Shown piece by piece: positions 17,632 to 26,593 of a stretch of 64,000 nucleotides of DNA. This DNA comes from Limnohabitans curvus. GTDB lineage: Bacteria; Pseudomonadota; Gammaproteobacteria; Burkholderiales; Burkholderiaceae_C. The notes beneath the pieces are model-generated. The model made no database searches. It saw only the letters and a program-made list of their open reading frames with translations, and had not been told where the DNA came from. Where the stretch lies: NCBI RefSeq assembly GCF_003063475.1, contig NZ_NESP01000001.1, forward strand, positions 2,666,001-2,730,000, given 5' to 3'. Numbering within the stretch: the stretch's first letter is position 1; every line of letters begins with the position of its first letter. A program made the position numbers and the translations under genes.

Positions 17632-19290
17632 ATGGCATTGGTAGAAGTAAAAGTCCCGGATATCGGGGATTTCGACGAAGTTGCAGTCATTGAACTGCTG
17701 GTCAAAGTGGGCGACACCGTGAAAGCGGAACAGTCCCTGATCACCGTCGAGTCAGACAAGGCCTCGATGGAAATTCCATCAAGCACGGCTGGCGTGGTCA
17801 AAGAGTTACGCGTGAACTTGGGCGACAAGGTCAAAGAAGGCTCAGTGGTGTTGGTGGTGGAAGCCGCTGGTGCTGCCGCAGGTCCTGCAGCCGCACCTGC
17901 AGCAGCTGCTCCTGTAGCCGCTGCACCAGCCCCAGTTGCAGCAGCTGCCCCCGTGGCCGCCGCTCCATCAGCATCTGGCCCCATCGAAATTCACGTGCCA
18001 GACATTGGCGACTTCAAAGATGTCGCCGTCATCGAAGTGTTTGTGAAGCCTGGCGATAGCATCAAGGTGGAGCAATCGCTCATCACCGTGGAGTCTGACA
18101 AAGCGTCGATGGAAATTCCGTCGTCTCACGCTGGCGTGCTCAAAGAGCTGAAGGTCAAAGTGGGCGACACCGTCAACATCGGTGACTTACTGGCCATTTT
18201 GGAAGGCACCGTGTCTGCCGCCGCTGCACCTGTGGCTGCTGCCGCTTCTGCAGTTGCCGCCGTCGCGCCTGCCGCCGTGGCTGCACCTACAACCGTTGCC
18301 GCTGCGGTGGCTGCTGTTGCAGCACCTGCACATGCACCTGGCGCGCCTACTTTGGGCTTGCCACACGCATCACCGTCGGTGCGCAAGTTCGCACGCGAAC
18401 TCGGCGTGCCGTTGGAAGAGCTCAAAGGCTCTGGCGTGAAGGGCCGCATCACGCAAGACGACGTGCAAACGTTTACCAAGGCCGTCATGTCGGGCGCGAC
18501 ACAAACCAAGGCTCAAGCAGCCAAAGGTGGCGCATCTGCCGGTGGCGATGGCGCAGGCTTGGGTCTCATCCCATGGCCGAAGGTCGACTTCGCCAAGTTC
18601 GGTCCTGTCGAGCGCAAAGAAATGGGCCGCATCAAGAAGATCAGCGGTGCCAACCTGTTGCGCAACGCCGTGATGATTCCAGCCGTCACCAACCATGACG
18701 ACTGCGACATCACCGACCTCGAAGCCTTCCGCGTCTCGACCAACAAAGAGAACGAAAAGTCGGGCGTCAAAGTCACGATGCTGGCGTTCTTGATCAAGGC
18801 TTGCGTGGCCGCGCTCAAGAAATACCCAGAGTTCAACAGCTCGCTCGACGGCGATGCACTGGTCTACAAAAACTATTGGCACATCGGCTTTGCCGCTGAC
18901 ACGCCCAATGGTTTGATGGTGCCCGTCATCCGTGATTGCGACAAAAAAGGCGTGCTGCAAATCAGCCAAGAAATGTCAGAGCTGGCCAAGAAAGCCCGCG
19001 ACGGCAAACTCGGCCCCGCAGAAATGACAGGCGCAACCTTCACCATCTCTAGCCTCGGCGGCATTGGTGGCAAGTACTTCACGCCCATCATCAACGCGCC
19101 CGAAGTGGCCATCCTCGGTGTGTGCAAGAGCACCATGGAGCCCGTGTGGAACGGCAAAGAATTTGTGCCACGCTTGATGTTGCCTTTGAGCTTGACGTGG
19201 GATCACCGCGTCATCGACGGCGCAGCGGCGGCACGCTTCAACGCGTTCCTCGGTCAAATCCTCAGCGACTTCCGTCGCGTGTTGCTCTAA
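17632..19290 (+). CDS. aceF: pyruvate dehydrogenase E2, dihydrolipoamide acetyltransferase
   Basis: A 552-residue complex core. Two lipoyl domains carry the lipoylated Lys43 and Lys157, each in an [10 protein letters not shown] motif. They are separated by Ala/Pro-rich swinging linkers. A peripheral subunit-binding domain lies at about residues 246-280 (ASPSVRKFARELGVP... GVKGRITQDDV). The catalytic acyltransferase domain ends with DHRVIDG (His525, Asp529). The two lipoyl domains and the E3 lipoyl domain are nearly identical around the Lys, which suggests internal duplication. It follows aceE by 18 bases and precedes lpdA by 9. Confidence 0.97.
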   Translation: MALVEVKVPDIGDFDEVAVIELLVKVGDTVKAEQSLITVESDKASMEIPSSTAGVVKELRVNLGDKVKEGSVVLVVEAAGAAAGPAAAPAAAAPVAAAPAPVAAAAPVAAAPSASGPIEIHVPDIGDFKDVAVIEVFVKPGDSIKVEQSLITVESDKASMEIPSSHAGVLKELKVKVGDTVNIGDLLAILEGTVSAAAAPVAAAASAVAAVAPAAVAAPTTVAAAVAAVAAPAHAPGAPTLGLPHASPSVRKFARELGVPLEELKGSGVKGRITQDDVQTFTKAVMSGATQTKAQAAKGGASAGGDGAGLGLIPWPKVDFAKFGPVERKEMGRIKKISGANLLRNAVMIPAVTNHDDCDITDLEAFRVSTNKENEKSGVKVTMLAFLIKACVAALKKYPEFNSSLDGDALVYKNYWHIGFAADTPNGLMVPVIRDCDKKGVLQISQEMSELAKKARDGKLGPAEMTGATFTISSLGGIGGKYFTPIINAPEVAILGVCKSTMEPVWNGKEFVPRLMLPLSLTWDHRVIDGAAAARFNAFLGQILSDFRRVLL

Positions 19291-19299
19291 GGACTTGAT

Positions 19300-21156
19300 A
19301 TGGCACTGATTGATATCCAAGTTCCAGACATCGGCGACTTCGACGAAGTGGCCGTGATCGAGTTGCTGGTCAAACCCGGCGACACCGTCAAGGCTGAGCA
19401 ATCGCTCATTACCGTCGAGTCCGACAAAGCGTCGATGGAAATTCCATCGTCACACGCGGGCGTGGTGAAAGAGTTGAAAGTCAAGCTGGGCGACAAGGTC
19501 AAGCAAGGCTCGGTGGTCTTGGTGCTGGACGGCGAGGGCGCTGCTGCGCCTGCGGCTTCGGCACCCGCTGCTGCACCGGCACCCACTTCGGCGCCGGCTG
19601 CTGCAACTGCTTCTGCCGCAGCGCCTGCCGTTGCCGCCGCACCCGCGCCCGTGGCCTCCAGCTTCGGTGGCTCTGCCGACATCGAGTGCGATGTGCTCGT
19701 GTTGGGCGGTGGCCCCGGCGGTTACTCGGCTGCATTCCGTGCGGCTGACCTCGGCTTGAACGTGGTCATCGTTGAGCGCTACGCCACCTTGGGTGGCGTG
19801 TGTTTGAACGTGGGGTGCATTCCATCCAAAGCCTTGCTGCACGTCGCAGCGGTGATGGACGAAGTGGCTCACATGGCTGACCTCGGTGTGGACTTCGGTA
19901 CACCCGCTGTCAACATCGACAAGCTGCGCGGCCATAAAGAAAAAGTCATTGGCAAACTCACAGGCGGCTTGGCTGCCATGGCCAAGATGCGCAAGGTCAC
20001 CACCGTGCGCGGCTTGGGCCAGTTCGTAGGTGCAAACCACCTCGAAGTGTCGGAGACCACCGGCACTGCACAAGAACAAAACGGCAGCAAAAAAGTGATC
20101 GCCTTCAAGAAGGCCATCATCGCTGCAGGCTCACAAGCCGTGCGTTTGCCTTTCATGCCCAACGATCCACGCGTGGTCGACAGCACAGGCGCTTTGGAAC
20201 TCAAAGAAGTACCCAAGCGCATGCTCATCTTGGGCGGCGGCATCATTGGCCTGGAAATGGGCACCGTTTACAGCACGCTGGGCGCACGCCTGGACGTGGT
20301 GGAAATGATGGACGGCCTCATGCAAGGCGCTGACCGCGACTTGGTCAAGGTCTGGCAAAAGATGAACGCCAAGCGCTTTGACAACATCATGCTCAAGACC
20401 AAGACCGTGTCCGCACGCGCCTTGCCCGAAGGCATTGAAGTCACGTTTGCACCGGCAGAAGAGGGCGGCACAGCCCCCGCGCCGCAGGTGTACGACCTCG
20501 TGTTGCAAGCCGTGGGCCGCACGCCCAACGGCAAAAAACTCGCCGCTGATAAAGCAGGCGTGTCTGTGACCGACCGCGGCTTTATTAACGTCGACATTCA
20601 AATGCGCACCAACGTGCCGCACATCTTTGCCATTGGCGACATCGTGGGCCAGCCCATGTTGGCGCACAAGGCGGTGCACGAAGCGCACGTGGCTGCCGAA
20701 GTCATCGCGGGCGAACTTCAAGGCAACAAAGAGCTGGCTGCTGCGGCGTTTAACGCACGCGTCATCCCAAGCGTGGCCTACACCGACCCCGAAGTGGCAT
20801 GGGTGGGCTTGACCGAAGACCAAGCCAAAGCGCAAGGCATCAAGGTGAAAAAGGGCTTGTTCCCTTGGACCGCCTCGGGCCGCGCCATTGCCAACGGCCG
20901 CGACGAAGGCGTGACCAAACTGCTGTTTGACGATTCACCCGAGGCCCACGGCCACGGCAAGATCTTGGGCGGCGGCATGGTCGGCACACACGCGGGCGAC
21001 ATGATTGGCGAGATCGCTCTGGCCATCGAGATGGGCGCAGACGCTGTGGACATCGGCAAAACCATCCACCCACACCCCACGCTGGGCGAAAGCATCGGCA
21101 TGGCGGCAGAGGTGGCGCACGGTAGCTGCACGGACTTGCCGCCTAGCAAGAAGTAA
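19300..21156 (+). CDS. lpdA: dihydrolipoamide dehydrogenase with N-terminal lipoyl domain (PDH E3)
   Basis: A 618-residue flavoenzyme that reoxidises the dihydrolipoyl groups with NAD. Residues 1-80 are an extra lipoyl domain with Lys43 in [10 protein letters not shown], joined by an Ala/Pro linker to a standard E3. The E3 part has FAD-binding [16 protein letters not shown], the redox disulphide Cys168/Cys173 in [15 protein letters not shown]-binding [12 protein letters not shown] and the active His592-Glu597 in IHPHPTLGE. Lipoyl-E3 fusions are known in beta-proteobacteria and Neisseria. The final codons ([18 protein letters not shown]) matter because a second, diverged copy occurs at 22505-22561. 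Confidence 0.96.
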   Translation: MALIDIQVPDIGDFDEVAVIELLVKPGDTVKAEQSLITVESDKASMEIPSSHAGVVKELKVKLGDKVKQGSVVLVLDGEGAAAPAASAPAAAPAPTSAPAAATASAAAPAVAAAPAPVASSFGGSADIECDVLVLGGGPGGYSAAFRAADLGLNVVIVERYATLGGVCLNVGCIPSKALLHVAAVMDEVAHMADLGVDFGTPAVNIDKLRGHKEKVIGKLTGGLAAMAKMRKVTTVRGLGQFVGANHLEVSETTGTAQEQNGSKKVIAFKKAIIAAGSQAVRLPFMPNDPRVVDSTGALELKEVPKRMLILGGGIIGLEMGTVYSTLGARLDVVEMMDGLMQGADRDLVKVWQKMNAKRFDNIMLKTKTVSARALPEGIEVTFAPAEEGGTAPAPQVYDLVLQAVGRTPNGKKLAADKAGVSVTDRGFINVDIQMRTNVPHIFAIGDIVGQPMLAHKAVHEAHVAAEVIAGELQGNKELAAAAFNARVIPSVAYTDPEVAWVGLTEDQAKAQGIKVKKGLFPWTASGRAIANGRDEGVTKLLFDDSPEAHGHGKILGGGMVGTHAGDMIGEIALAIEMGADAVDIGKTIHPHPTLGESIGMAAEVAHGSCTDLPPSKK

Positions 21157-21165
21157 ACGCTTCGC
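21133..21165 (+). repeat. direct repeat copy 1: lpdA 3' end core (33 bp)
   Basis: These 33 bases cover the last seven codons of lpdA, its stop, and nine bases after it. They are identical to 22538-22570. Upstream of the core the two copies still align codon for codon for 33 bases but with 8 mismatches. An identical core with diverged flanks is the pattern of an attachment site or of a recombination breakpoint. Confidence 0.85.
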
Positions 21166-21178
21166 GCTGTAAATAAAG

Positions 21179-21212
21179 AAGCCGCCAACCTGAAAGGGTT
21201 GGCGGCTTTTTT
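21179..21212 (+). terminator. rho-independent terminator of aceE-aceF-lpdA
   Basis: AAGCCGCCAACC, a TGAAAG loop and GGTTGGCGGCTT are followed by TTTT, 22 bases after the lpdA stop. The reverse strand reads GGCGGCTTCTTTATT, so it may also stop transcription of the convergent fic gene. Confidence 0.9.
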
Positions 21213-21232
21213 ACGTTCTGCCAGCCCCGTGG

Positions 21233-22417
21233 CTATTGATTTTTAGCGTGCGCAATAGCCTCATTTAAACCTTGCTTGATGCTGCCAAATGCATCAACCG
21301 GCAATGATCGAATTTCATAACTCGTACTCCGCCCACTCGCCTCAGACCGCATCAACACACCGCGCTCTAGCAGTTCGTTGATGTCGCGCAGCGCGGTGTC
21401 TTGTGAGCATTTGGCAATCGCTGCCCACTTGCTGGTGGTGAGCTTGCCGTCAAAGCCATCTAGCAGTTTGTTGAGCAGTTTGATTTGTCGCTCGTTCATG
21501 GGTGTGTCGGCCCATTGCCGCCAGAAGTTGGCTTTGCTCAGCACAGCAGACAGCGTGCCTTGTGCGCCTTGCACGGCGCGCAGAAGGCAACCCAAAAACC
21601 ACTCTAGCCAATCGGTCACGTCCAGCGTGCCTTTTTGGGTGCGTTCGAGTTGGTTGTAATAGTCTTTGCGTTCGCGCTGGATTTGTGCCGACAGACTGTA
21701 GTAGCGCTGCGCAGTGCCTTCGGCGCGGGCCAGTGCCAAGTCGCCCACGGCGCGGCCCATGCGGCCATTGCCATCGTCCATCGGATGCACCGTCACAAAC
21801 CACAAGTGGGCCAGCCCGGCTTTGATCAGCGGGTCGTCTTGGCTGGCGGTGTTGAACCAATCTAGGAACAGCGCCATTTCAGCGTCTAGCGTATTCGCGG
21901 GCGGGGCTTGGTAGTGCACGCGTGGGCGGTACGACGGGCCAGACACAACCTGCATTGGGCCTTGTGCGTCGTTGCGCCACGCACCTACGCGGATGGGCGT
22001 CATGCCGCTATAGCCTGTGGGGAAGAGGGCGGCGTGCCAGCCGCACAGGCGCTGCACTGTCAGTGCTTGGTCGTGTTGTTGGGTTGCATCTAGCACCATG
22101 TCCACCACGCCGTCCACATGGCGGTCGGTGGGGGCCAGTGCGCCAATGTCCACGCCTAAGCGGCGGGCGATGGACGAGCGCACCGACTCGGGGTTGAGCA
22201 TTTCGCCCTCGATCTCGCTGGTCTTGATCACGTCTTCGGTCAGCACGCGCAGGGTGGCTTGGTCGCGTTGCTCTAGGCCAATGTCGTGCATGCGGCCCAG
22301 CAGCAGCCCTTGTGCGTGGTGCACTTGCGCCAGTAGTGGGGCCAAGCGCGTGTGCGCGTAGGTCCACTTGGGCCAAGTGTCTTGCTGCCAGATATAAAGT
22401 TTATCGCCGCTATTCAT
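21233..22417 (-). CDS. Fic family protein with C-terminal winged helix (putative AMPylase)
   Basis: A 394-residue protein. The N-terminal domain (YIWQQDTWPKWTYAHTRLAPLL) is of the DUF4172 type. A Fic core follows, with HPMDDGNGRMGR at residues 211-222 containing the catalytic His211. A Fic inhibitory motif TSEIEG at 66-71 matches (S/T)xxxE(G/N) and lies N-terminal to the core, which is class II autoinhibition. Residues about 310-394 look like a winged helix (MNERQIKLLNKLLDGFDGKLTTSKWAAIAKCSQDTALRDI). Fic enzymes transfer AMP from ATP to target hydroxyls. The ATG at 22417 is preferred over a frame-open position at 22525 because the domain starts there. No separate antitoxin gene is adjacent. 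It lies between the two copies of the lpdA 3' end. Confidence 0.88.
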   Translation of the reverse strand: MNSGDKLYIWQQDTWPKWTYAHTRLAPLLAQVHHAQGLLLGRMHDIGLEQRDQATLRVLTEDVIKTSEIEGEMLNPESVRSSIARRLGVDIGALAPTDRHVDGVVDMVLDATQQHDQALTVQRLCGWHAALFPTGYSGMTPIRVGAWRNDAQGPMQVVSGPSYRPRVHYQAPPANTLDAEMALFLDWFNTASQDDPLIKAGLAHLWFVTVHPMDDGNGRMGRAVGDLALARAEGTAQRYYSLSAQIQRERKDYYNQLERTQKGTLDVTDWLEWFLGCLLRAVQGAQGTLSAVLSKANFWRQWADTPMNERQIKLLNKLLDGFDGKLTTSKWAAIAKCSQDTALRDINELLERGVLMRSEASGRSTSYEIRSLPVDAFGSIKQGLNEAIAHAKNQ

Positions 22418-22498
22418 GCGGTGATTATGCGGTGAATGCGCCTCATGCGCAAGATATTCGGTGCATATTTTGCGGTGATTATGTGGTTTTATCGCCGC
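22401..22498. promoter_or_regulatory. repeat-rich candidate operator in the fic promoter
   Basis: Four copies of a GCGGYGATWA element lie just upstream of and over the fic start: reverse at 22401-22410 (TTATCGCCGC), forward from 22418 (GCGGTGATTA), forward at 22472-22481 and reverse at 22489-22498. A further GCGGTGAATG lies near 22430. TGCGGTGATTATG plus four more bases repeats at 22417-22433 and 22471-22487 with one mismatch. The pairs form two inverted repeats. This fits binding by a dimeric winged-helix protein, possibly Fic itself. Confidence 0.5.
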
Positions 22499-22504
22499 AA
22501 ACGC

Positions 22505-22561
22505 ATGGCGGAGGAAGTGGCGCACGGCAGCAACGCTGACTTGCCGCCTAGCAAGAAGTAA
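22505..22561 (+). pseudogene. diverged lpdA C-terminal remnant (18 codons plus stop)
   Basis: The bases encode MAEEVAHGSNADLPPSKK and a TAA stop, against [18 protein letters not shown] at the end of the native lpdA. Over 66 bases, including nine after the stop, 58 match; the last 33 (22538-22570) are identical. Upstream of 22503 there is no further similarity to lpdA, so no gene is left. The differences are not random decay: the remnant reads as a normal LpdA tail of a related strain. It marks the left part of the defence island. Confidence 0.85.
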
Positions 22562-22668
22562 ACGCTTCGCTCTTTATAGTCAGACGCAATGGCTTGGCCG
22601 ATTCCCCCTTAACCGCGTGTAATACTTAGCCCTATAAGGTTGAAACTCCAACCCCTCGTTAGTAAAAA

Positions 22669-24993
22669 ATGACCCAAGAAACCAATAACCTTGCCGCCGA
22701 CCTGTGGGCGCTTGCCGACCTGCTGCGCGGCGACTTCAAACAGAGCCAATACGGCCGCGTCATCCTGCCTTTTGCCCTGCTGCGCCGTCTGGAATGCGTG
22801 TTGGAAAGTAGCAAGTCTGCTGTGCTGGCCGAAGCCGCAAAGGTGGAGAAGATGGCCATTGCCGAAGAGGCCAAGGAAAAGCTGCTGTTGCGCGCTACCG
22901 GGGGCTTAAGCTTTTTCAACACCTCGCCCATGGACCTGAGCACCCTGGGCGAGTCGGGCATCAAGGCCAATCTGGAGCGCTACATCCAGTGCTTTTCCAA
23001 AGACGCCCGCGAGATTTTTGACCACTTCAAGTTCGCCGAATTCATTGGCCTTCTGAACGATGCCAACCTGCTCTACAAGGTGGTGCAAAAAGTCCGCACC
23101 ATGAACTTGCACCCCAAGGCCGTTTCCAACTACGAGATGGGCTTGGTGTTTGAAGAGCTGATCCGCAAGTTTGCCGAGAGCTCGAACGAGACGGCAGGCG
23201 AACACTTCACCCCGCGTGACATCGTGCGGCTCACCACCTCGCTGGTGTTCATGGAAGACGACGAAGCCCTGACCAAGCCCGGCATCATCCGCACCGTTTA
23301 TGACCCAACAGCGGGGACGGGTGGCTTTCTGTCGGCGGGCATGGAATATGTGCACGAGCTGAACCCCCAAGCCGCCATGCTCGGCTTTGGTCAGGAGCTG
23401 AACCCCGAAAGCTACGCCATCTGCAAGGCCGACATGCTCATCAAGGGGCAGGAAGTCAGCAACATCAAGCTCGGCAACACGCTCTCCAACGACCACCTCT
23501 ACGCCAGCAAGTTCGACTACATGCTCTCCAACCCGCCCTTTGGCGTGGACTGGAAAAAGATCGAAGGCGACATTGCCGACGAACACACCCTCAAAGGCTT
23601 TGATGGTCGCTTTGGCCCTGGCCTACCGCGTGTGTCCGACGGCTCGCTGCTGTTTCTGCTGCACCTCATCAGCAAGCTGCGCGATGTGAAAGAAGGTGGT
23701 TCACGCATTGGCATCATCCTCAATGGTTCGCCGCTGTTCACCGGTGGCGCAGGCTCGGGTGAATCCGAAATCCGCCGCCATATTTTGGAAAGCGATCTGC
23801 TCGAAGCCATCGTCGCACTGCCCACCGACATGTTCTACAACACGGGCATTGCCACTTATGTGTGGGTGCTCTCCAACAAAAAGCCCGCCGAGCGCAAAGG
23901 CAAGGTGCAGCTCATCAATGGCGTCAATCTCTGCGGCAAGATGCGCAAATCGCTGGGCAGCAAGCGCCATATGATGGACGACGCCGACATCGCCACCATC
24001 ACCCGCTGCTTTGGCCAATTTGAGGTGGTTGAGGCGCAGGCGCTCGATAAACCGGCTGAAGTCAAAAGCAACCGTGGCCGCCAAGCCGCCAATCCCAAGC
24101 CCGAAGCCGTCAAAACCTTCGCTAGCAAAATTTTTGCCACGCACGAGTTTGGCTACCGCCGCATCACCATCGAGAGGCCACTGCGTTTGTCGTGGCAGTT
24201 CAGCAGTGAACGCATCGCCAGCCTGCGCATTGAGTCCGGCGCACTCGGCAGTGCCATGCAGTGGATCTACACCGAGTATGGTCAAGACCACTGGCAAGAC
24301 ACGGCTGATTGCGAGCTCTACGGCCAGCTTGACGACTATGCCGTCGAAATCCGCGCCTATCTCAAAAGCCACTTTGCCGACCTCAAGGAAAAGCAGATCA
24401 AAGACCTGCTCGACGCAAGCACCTGGCTGGCACAAAAGGCCGTGCTGCTCAAGGCCCGTGCCCTGCAAGGCGAAATCGGCAGCGATCAGCAAGACGACTT
24501 CAATGGCTATGACGAAGCCATCAAGGTCGCCAGCAAAAAGGCGAGCATTTCGCTGGACGCCAAAGAGAAAAAGCAGATCGCCGATGCCGTGAGCTGGAAG
24601 AACCCAGCCGCCGAAAAGGTGATCAAGAAAGTTCACAAAGGCAAGGCCACCCCCCTGTACGGCCTGTTCGACGTGAACAAAGAAGTCATCGAATACCAAG
24701 CCGATGGCGAACTGCGCGACTTTGAAAACGTGGCACTAGACCCCAGCCGCACAGTGAGCGCAAGCGTAGAGGCCTACTTCATGGCTGAAGTGCAGCCGCA
24801 TGTGCCCGACGCGTGGATCGACGCCAGCAAGCGCGACGCCAAAGATGGCGAGATCGGCATCGTGGGCTATGAAATTCCGTTCAACCGCCACTTCTACCAG
24901 TACCAGCCGCCACGGCCGCTGGCAGAAATTGACGCCGATCTGGATGCCGTGAGCGCCGAGATCATGGCGCTGCTGCGCGAGGTGCATTCATGA
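22669..24993 (+). CDS. hsdM: type I restriction-modification system, methyltransferase subunit HsdM
   Basis: A 774-residue N6-adenine methyltransferase subunit. It has the N-terminal HsdM helical domain ([35 protein letters not shown]), SAM-binding motif [15 protein letters not shown] at about residues 212-225, and catalytic motif IV NPPF at 288-291. Residues from about 480 to the end form an extension that makes it clearly longer than the roughly 500-residue EcoKI-type HsdM; it has heptad-like Lys/Glu-rich stretches. HsdM with HsdS methylates the recognition site, and HsdR is added for cleavage. It is the first gene of hsdM-sORF-hsdS-hsdR with ATGA overlaps; there is no strong promoter match in 22571-22668. 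Confidence 0.95.
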   Translation: MTQETNNLAADLWALADLLRGDFKQSQYGRVILPFALLRRLECVLESSKSAVLAEAAKVEKMAIAEEAKEKLLLRATGGLSFFNTSPMDLSTLGESGIKANLERYIQCFSKDAREIFDHFKFAEFIGLLNDANLLYKVVQKVRTMNLHPKAVSNYEMGLVFEELIRKFAESSNETAGEHFTPRDIVRLTTSLVFMEDDEALTKPGIIRTVYDPTAGTGGFLSAGMEYVHELNPQAAMLGFGQELNPESYAICKADMLIKGQEVSNIKLGNTLSNDHLYASKFDYMLSNPPFGVDWKKIEGDIADEHTLKGFDGRFGPGLPRVSDGSLLFLLHLISKLRDVKEGGSRIGIILNGSPLFTGGAGSGESEIRRHILESDLLEAIVALPTDMFYNTGIATYVWVLSNKKPAERKGKVQLINGVNLCGKMRKSLGSKRHMMDDADIATITRCFGQFEVVEAQALDKPAEVKSNRGRQAANPKPEAVKTFASKIFATHEFGYRRITIERPLRLSWQFSSERIASLRIESGALGSAMQWIYTEYGQDHWQDTADCELYGQLDDYAVEIRAYLKSHFADLKEKQIKDLLDASTWLAQKAVLLKARALQGEIGSDQQDDFNGYDEAIKVASKKASISLDAKEKKQIADAVSWKNPAAEKVIKKVHKGKATPLYGLFDVNKEVIEYQADGELRDFENVALDPSRTVSASVEAYFMAEVQPHVPDAWIDASKRDAKDGEIGIVGYEIPFNRHFYQYQPPRPLAEIDADLDAVSAEIMALLREVHS

Positions 24994-25199
24994 GCTGCTT
25001 GGCTTATCCTGCCTCGCCAATTCTCTCAACACTGCTGAGAGAATTTCCAAAACTCTCACCACTGGTGAGACAAATTCGCCTCGATGCGGCCAGCTTGTTC
25101 AAGAACAGCCGCCAAACCCAGTTGCCGGACAAGAAGCTGCTGCAGGCCAAACTGCATGAGTTCTATTTGGCGAACGTGGGCGAGGGGGATGCGGAATGA
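24990..25199 (+). CDS. small ORF between hsdM and hsdS, hypothetical (69 aa)
   Basis: The frame starts in an ATGA overlap with the hsdM stop and ends in an overlap with the hsdS ATG (25196), so all three frames are stitched together as in a coupled operon. The product has a hydrophobic first half with a repeated motif LSTLLRE/LSPLVRQ and a basic, Lys/Leu-rich second half ([15 protein letters not shown]). It has no domain I recognise; it lacks the helix-turn-helix expected of a restriction controller protein. The repeated motif is encoded by two inverted repeats (25021-25043 and 25054-25070). It may be a real small subunit or regulator, or a translational coupler for hsdS. Confidence 0.55.
   Translation: MSCLAYPASPILSTLLREFPKLSPLVRQIRLDAASLFKNSRQTQLPDKKLLQAKLHEFYLANVGEGDAE
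25021..25070 (+). repeat. two tandem inverted repeats in the hsdM-hsdS junction
   Basis: TTCTCTCA (25021-25028) pairs with TGAGAGAA (25036-25043), a perfect 8-bp stem. TCTCACC (25054-25060) pairs with GGTGAGA (25064-25070), a perfect 7-bp stem with a 3-base loop. The two hairpins share the CTCTCA/TGAGA arms, so each arm could also pair with the other hairpin. Confidence 0.7.
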
Positions 25200-26557
25200 G
25201 TCGGTACAAGGCTTATCCGGCGTACAAGGATTCTGGCGTTGCGTGCCTTGGACGTATTCCGCCCCATTGGGCAATCAGCAAGCTTCGTTATAAATTTGCT
25301 TTCGGCAAAGGCCTAACCATTACCAAGGAGAATCTTGTAGAAGATGGAATCCCTTGCGTGAATTACGGCGAGGTTCACTCAAAGTTTGGATTTGAAGTAA
25401 ACCCTACAAAGCACTCATTAAAGTGTGTAGATGAAAGCTATCTCAAAGCATTTTCGAATTGTCTACTTAGCAAAGGAGACTTTGTTTTTGCAGACACATC
25501 AGAGGATCTTGACGGATCAGGTAATTTCACTCAACTAACCAGCGATACGGTTACATTCGCGGGTTATCACACCATCATTGCTCGACCGGAAGGCCATAAA
25601 AACACGCGTTATTTTGCATATCTTTTTGATGCAAAAGAGTTTCGCACTCAAATTCGTCTTGCGGTCAAGGGCGTCAAGGTTTTCAGTATCACTCAAGCAA
25701 TTCTCAGAGGTGCAGATATTTGGTTGCCATCTGATGACGAACAAAAACAAATCGCGGCCTTCCTCGACCACGAAACGGCGAAGATTGATGCCTTGATCGA
25801 GAAGCAGCAGCGGCTGATTGAGTTGCTCAAGGAAAAGCGTCAAGCCGTCATCAGCCACGCCGTCACCAAAGGCCTCAACCCCAACGCCCCGATGAAAGAC
25901 TCCGGCGTGGAGTGGCTAGGAGAGGTGCCTGAGCATTGGACGGTGACTAAGCTTGGGTGGATATGTGAGTTCATCACATATGGGTTCACCAACCCTATGC
26001 CAACAACCGAAGAGGGCCCTTATATGTTGACTGCTGCTGATATTGAATTTGGCAGAGTCAATTATGAACAAGCGAGACAAACGTCAGAAGATGCTTTCTT
26101 GAATACCCTCTCTGACAAAAGTAAGCCATTGCGAGGCGACCTCCTTCTTACCAAAGATGGCACTTTAGGCCGCGTTACAGTTTTTGATGGCGCGCATGTG
26201 ACTTGCATAAGTCAGTCCATCGCGTTATTACGGCTGATGCAAGAAAAGGTTTGCTCAGACTTTGTGTCCATTTCACTAATGGGCGCTAGCTATCAAACCA
26301 AAATGCTCTTTGATGCTGGTGGAACAACCATCAAGCATATTTACATCTCGGTTCTTTCAAAAATGAATATTGCTTTGCCGGGAATTGAAGAACAGAAAGA
26401 AATTGTTTTAGCGCTCAAAAATCGGTTGCTTAGAATTGATCAGCTGGCGGACAAAGCACAGTCCGTTTCAATACTCTTGCAAGAACGCCGTACCGCTCTA
26501 ATCTCCGCCGCCGTCACCGGCAAGATTGACGTGCGCGATTGGCAAGCCGCCGCCTGA
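25196..26557 (+). CDS. hsdS: type I restriction-modification system, specificity subunit HsdS
   Basis: A 453-residue subunit with the classic two-fold layout. Target recognition domain 1 (about residues 1-180) starts YKDSGVACLGRIPPHW. It is followed by conserved helix 1 (QKQIAAFLDHETAKIDALIEKQ). Target recognition domain 2 starts near residue 230 with MKDSGVEWLGEVPEHW. A second helix follows (EEQKEIVLALKNRL) and the C-terminus is VTGKIDVRDW. Each TRD reads half of the bipartite DNA target; the helices set the spacing. Base composition drops sharply to AT-rich inside both TRDs and returns to normal in the helices, the usual sign of TRD exchange between lineages. Confidence 0.95.
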   Translation: MSRYKAYPAYKDSGVACLGRIPPHWAISKLRYKFAFGKGLTITKENLVEDGIPCVNYGEVHSKFGFEVNPTKHSLKCVDESYLKAFSNCLLSKGDFVFADTSEDLDGSGNFTQLTSDTVTFAGYHTIIARPEGHKNTRYFAYLFDAKEFRTQIRLAVKGVKVFSITQAILRGADIWLPSDDEQKQIAAFLDHETAKIDALIEKQQRLIELLKEKRQAVISHAVTKGLNPNAPMKDSGVEWLGEVPEHWTVTKLGWICEFITYGFTNPMPTTEEGPYMLTAADIEFGRVNYEQARQTSEDAFLNTLSDKSKPLRGDLLLTKDGTLGRVTVFDGAHVTCISQSIALLRLMQEKVCSDFVSISLMGASYQTKMLFDAGGTTIKHIYISVLSKMNIALPGIEEQKEIVLALKNRLLRIDQLADKAQSVSILLQERRTALISAAVTGKIDVRDWQAAA

Positions 26558-26593
26558 CGGCCTTCACCCACACAGCCAAATTTCAATTCGACC

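Noticed and set aside
17880..18350. Ala/Pro codon repeats that look like tandem repeats in aceF (also 19540-19670 and 60110-60200)
   Set aside because: They encode the flexible linkers between lipoyl and catalytic domains, a normal feature of E2 and lipoyl-E3 proteins.
22401..22498. The GCGGYGATWA repeats as a small CRISPR array
   Set aside because: The units are too short, vary in orientation and spacing, and no cas gene is near; an operator is a better reading.
21166..22538. A classical integrative element flanked by att sites
   Set aside because: There is no integrase, excisionase or mobility gene in the 1.4 kb or anywhere in the island, so only the border pattern is reported, not an element.
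24990..25199. The tiny hsd ORF as a restriction controller (C) protein
   Set aside because: It lacks a helix-turn-helix, and C proteins belong mainly to type II systems and precede the methylase or nuclease gene.
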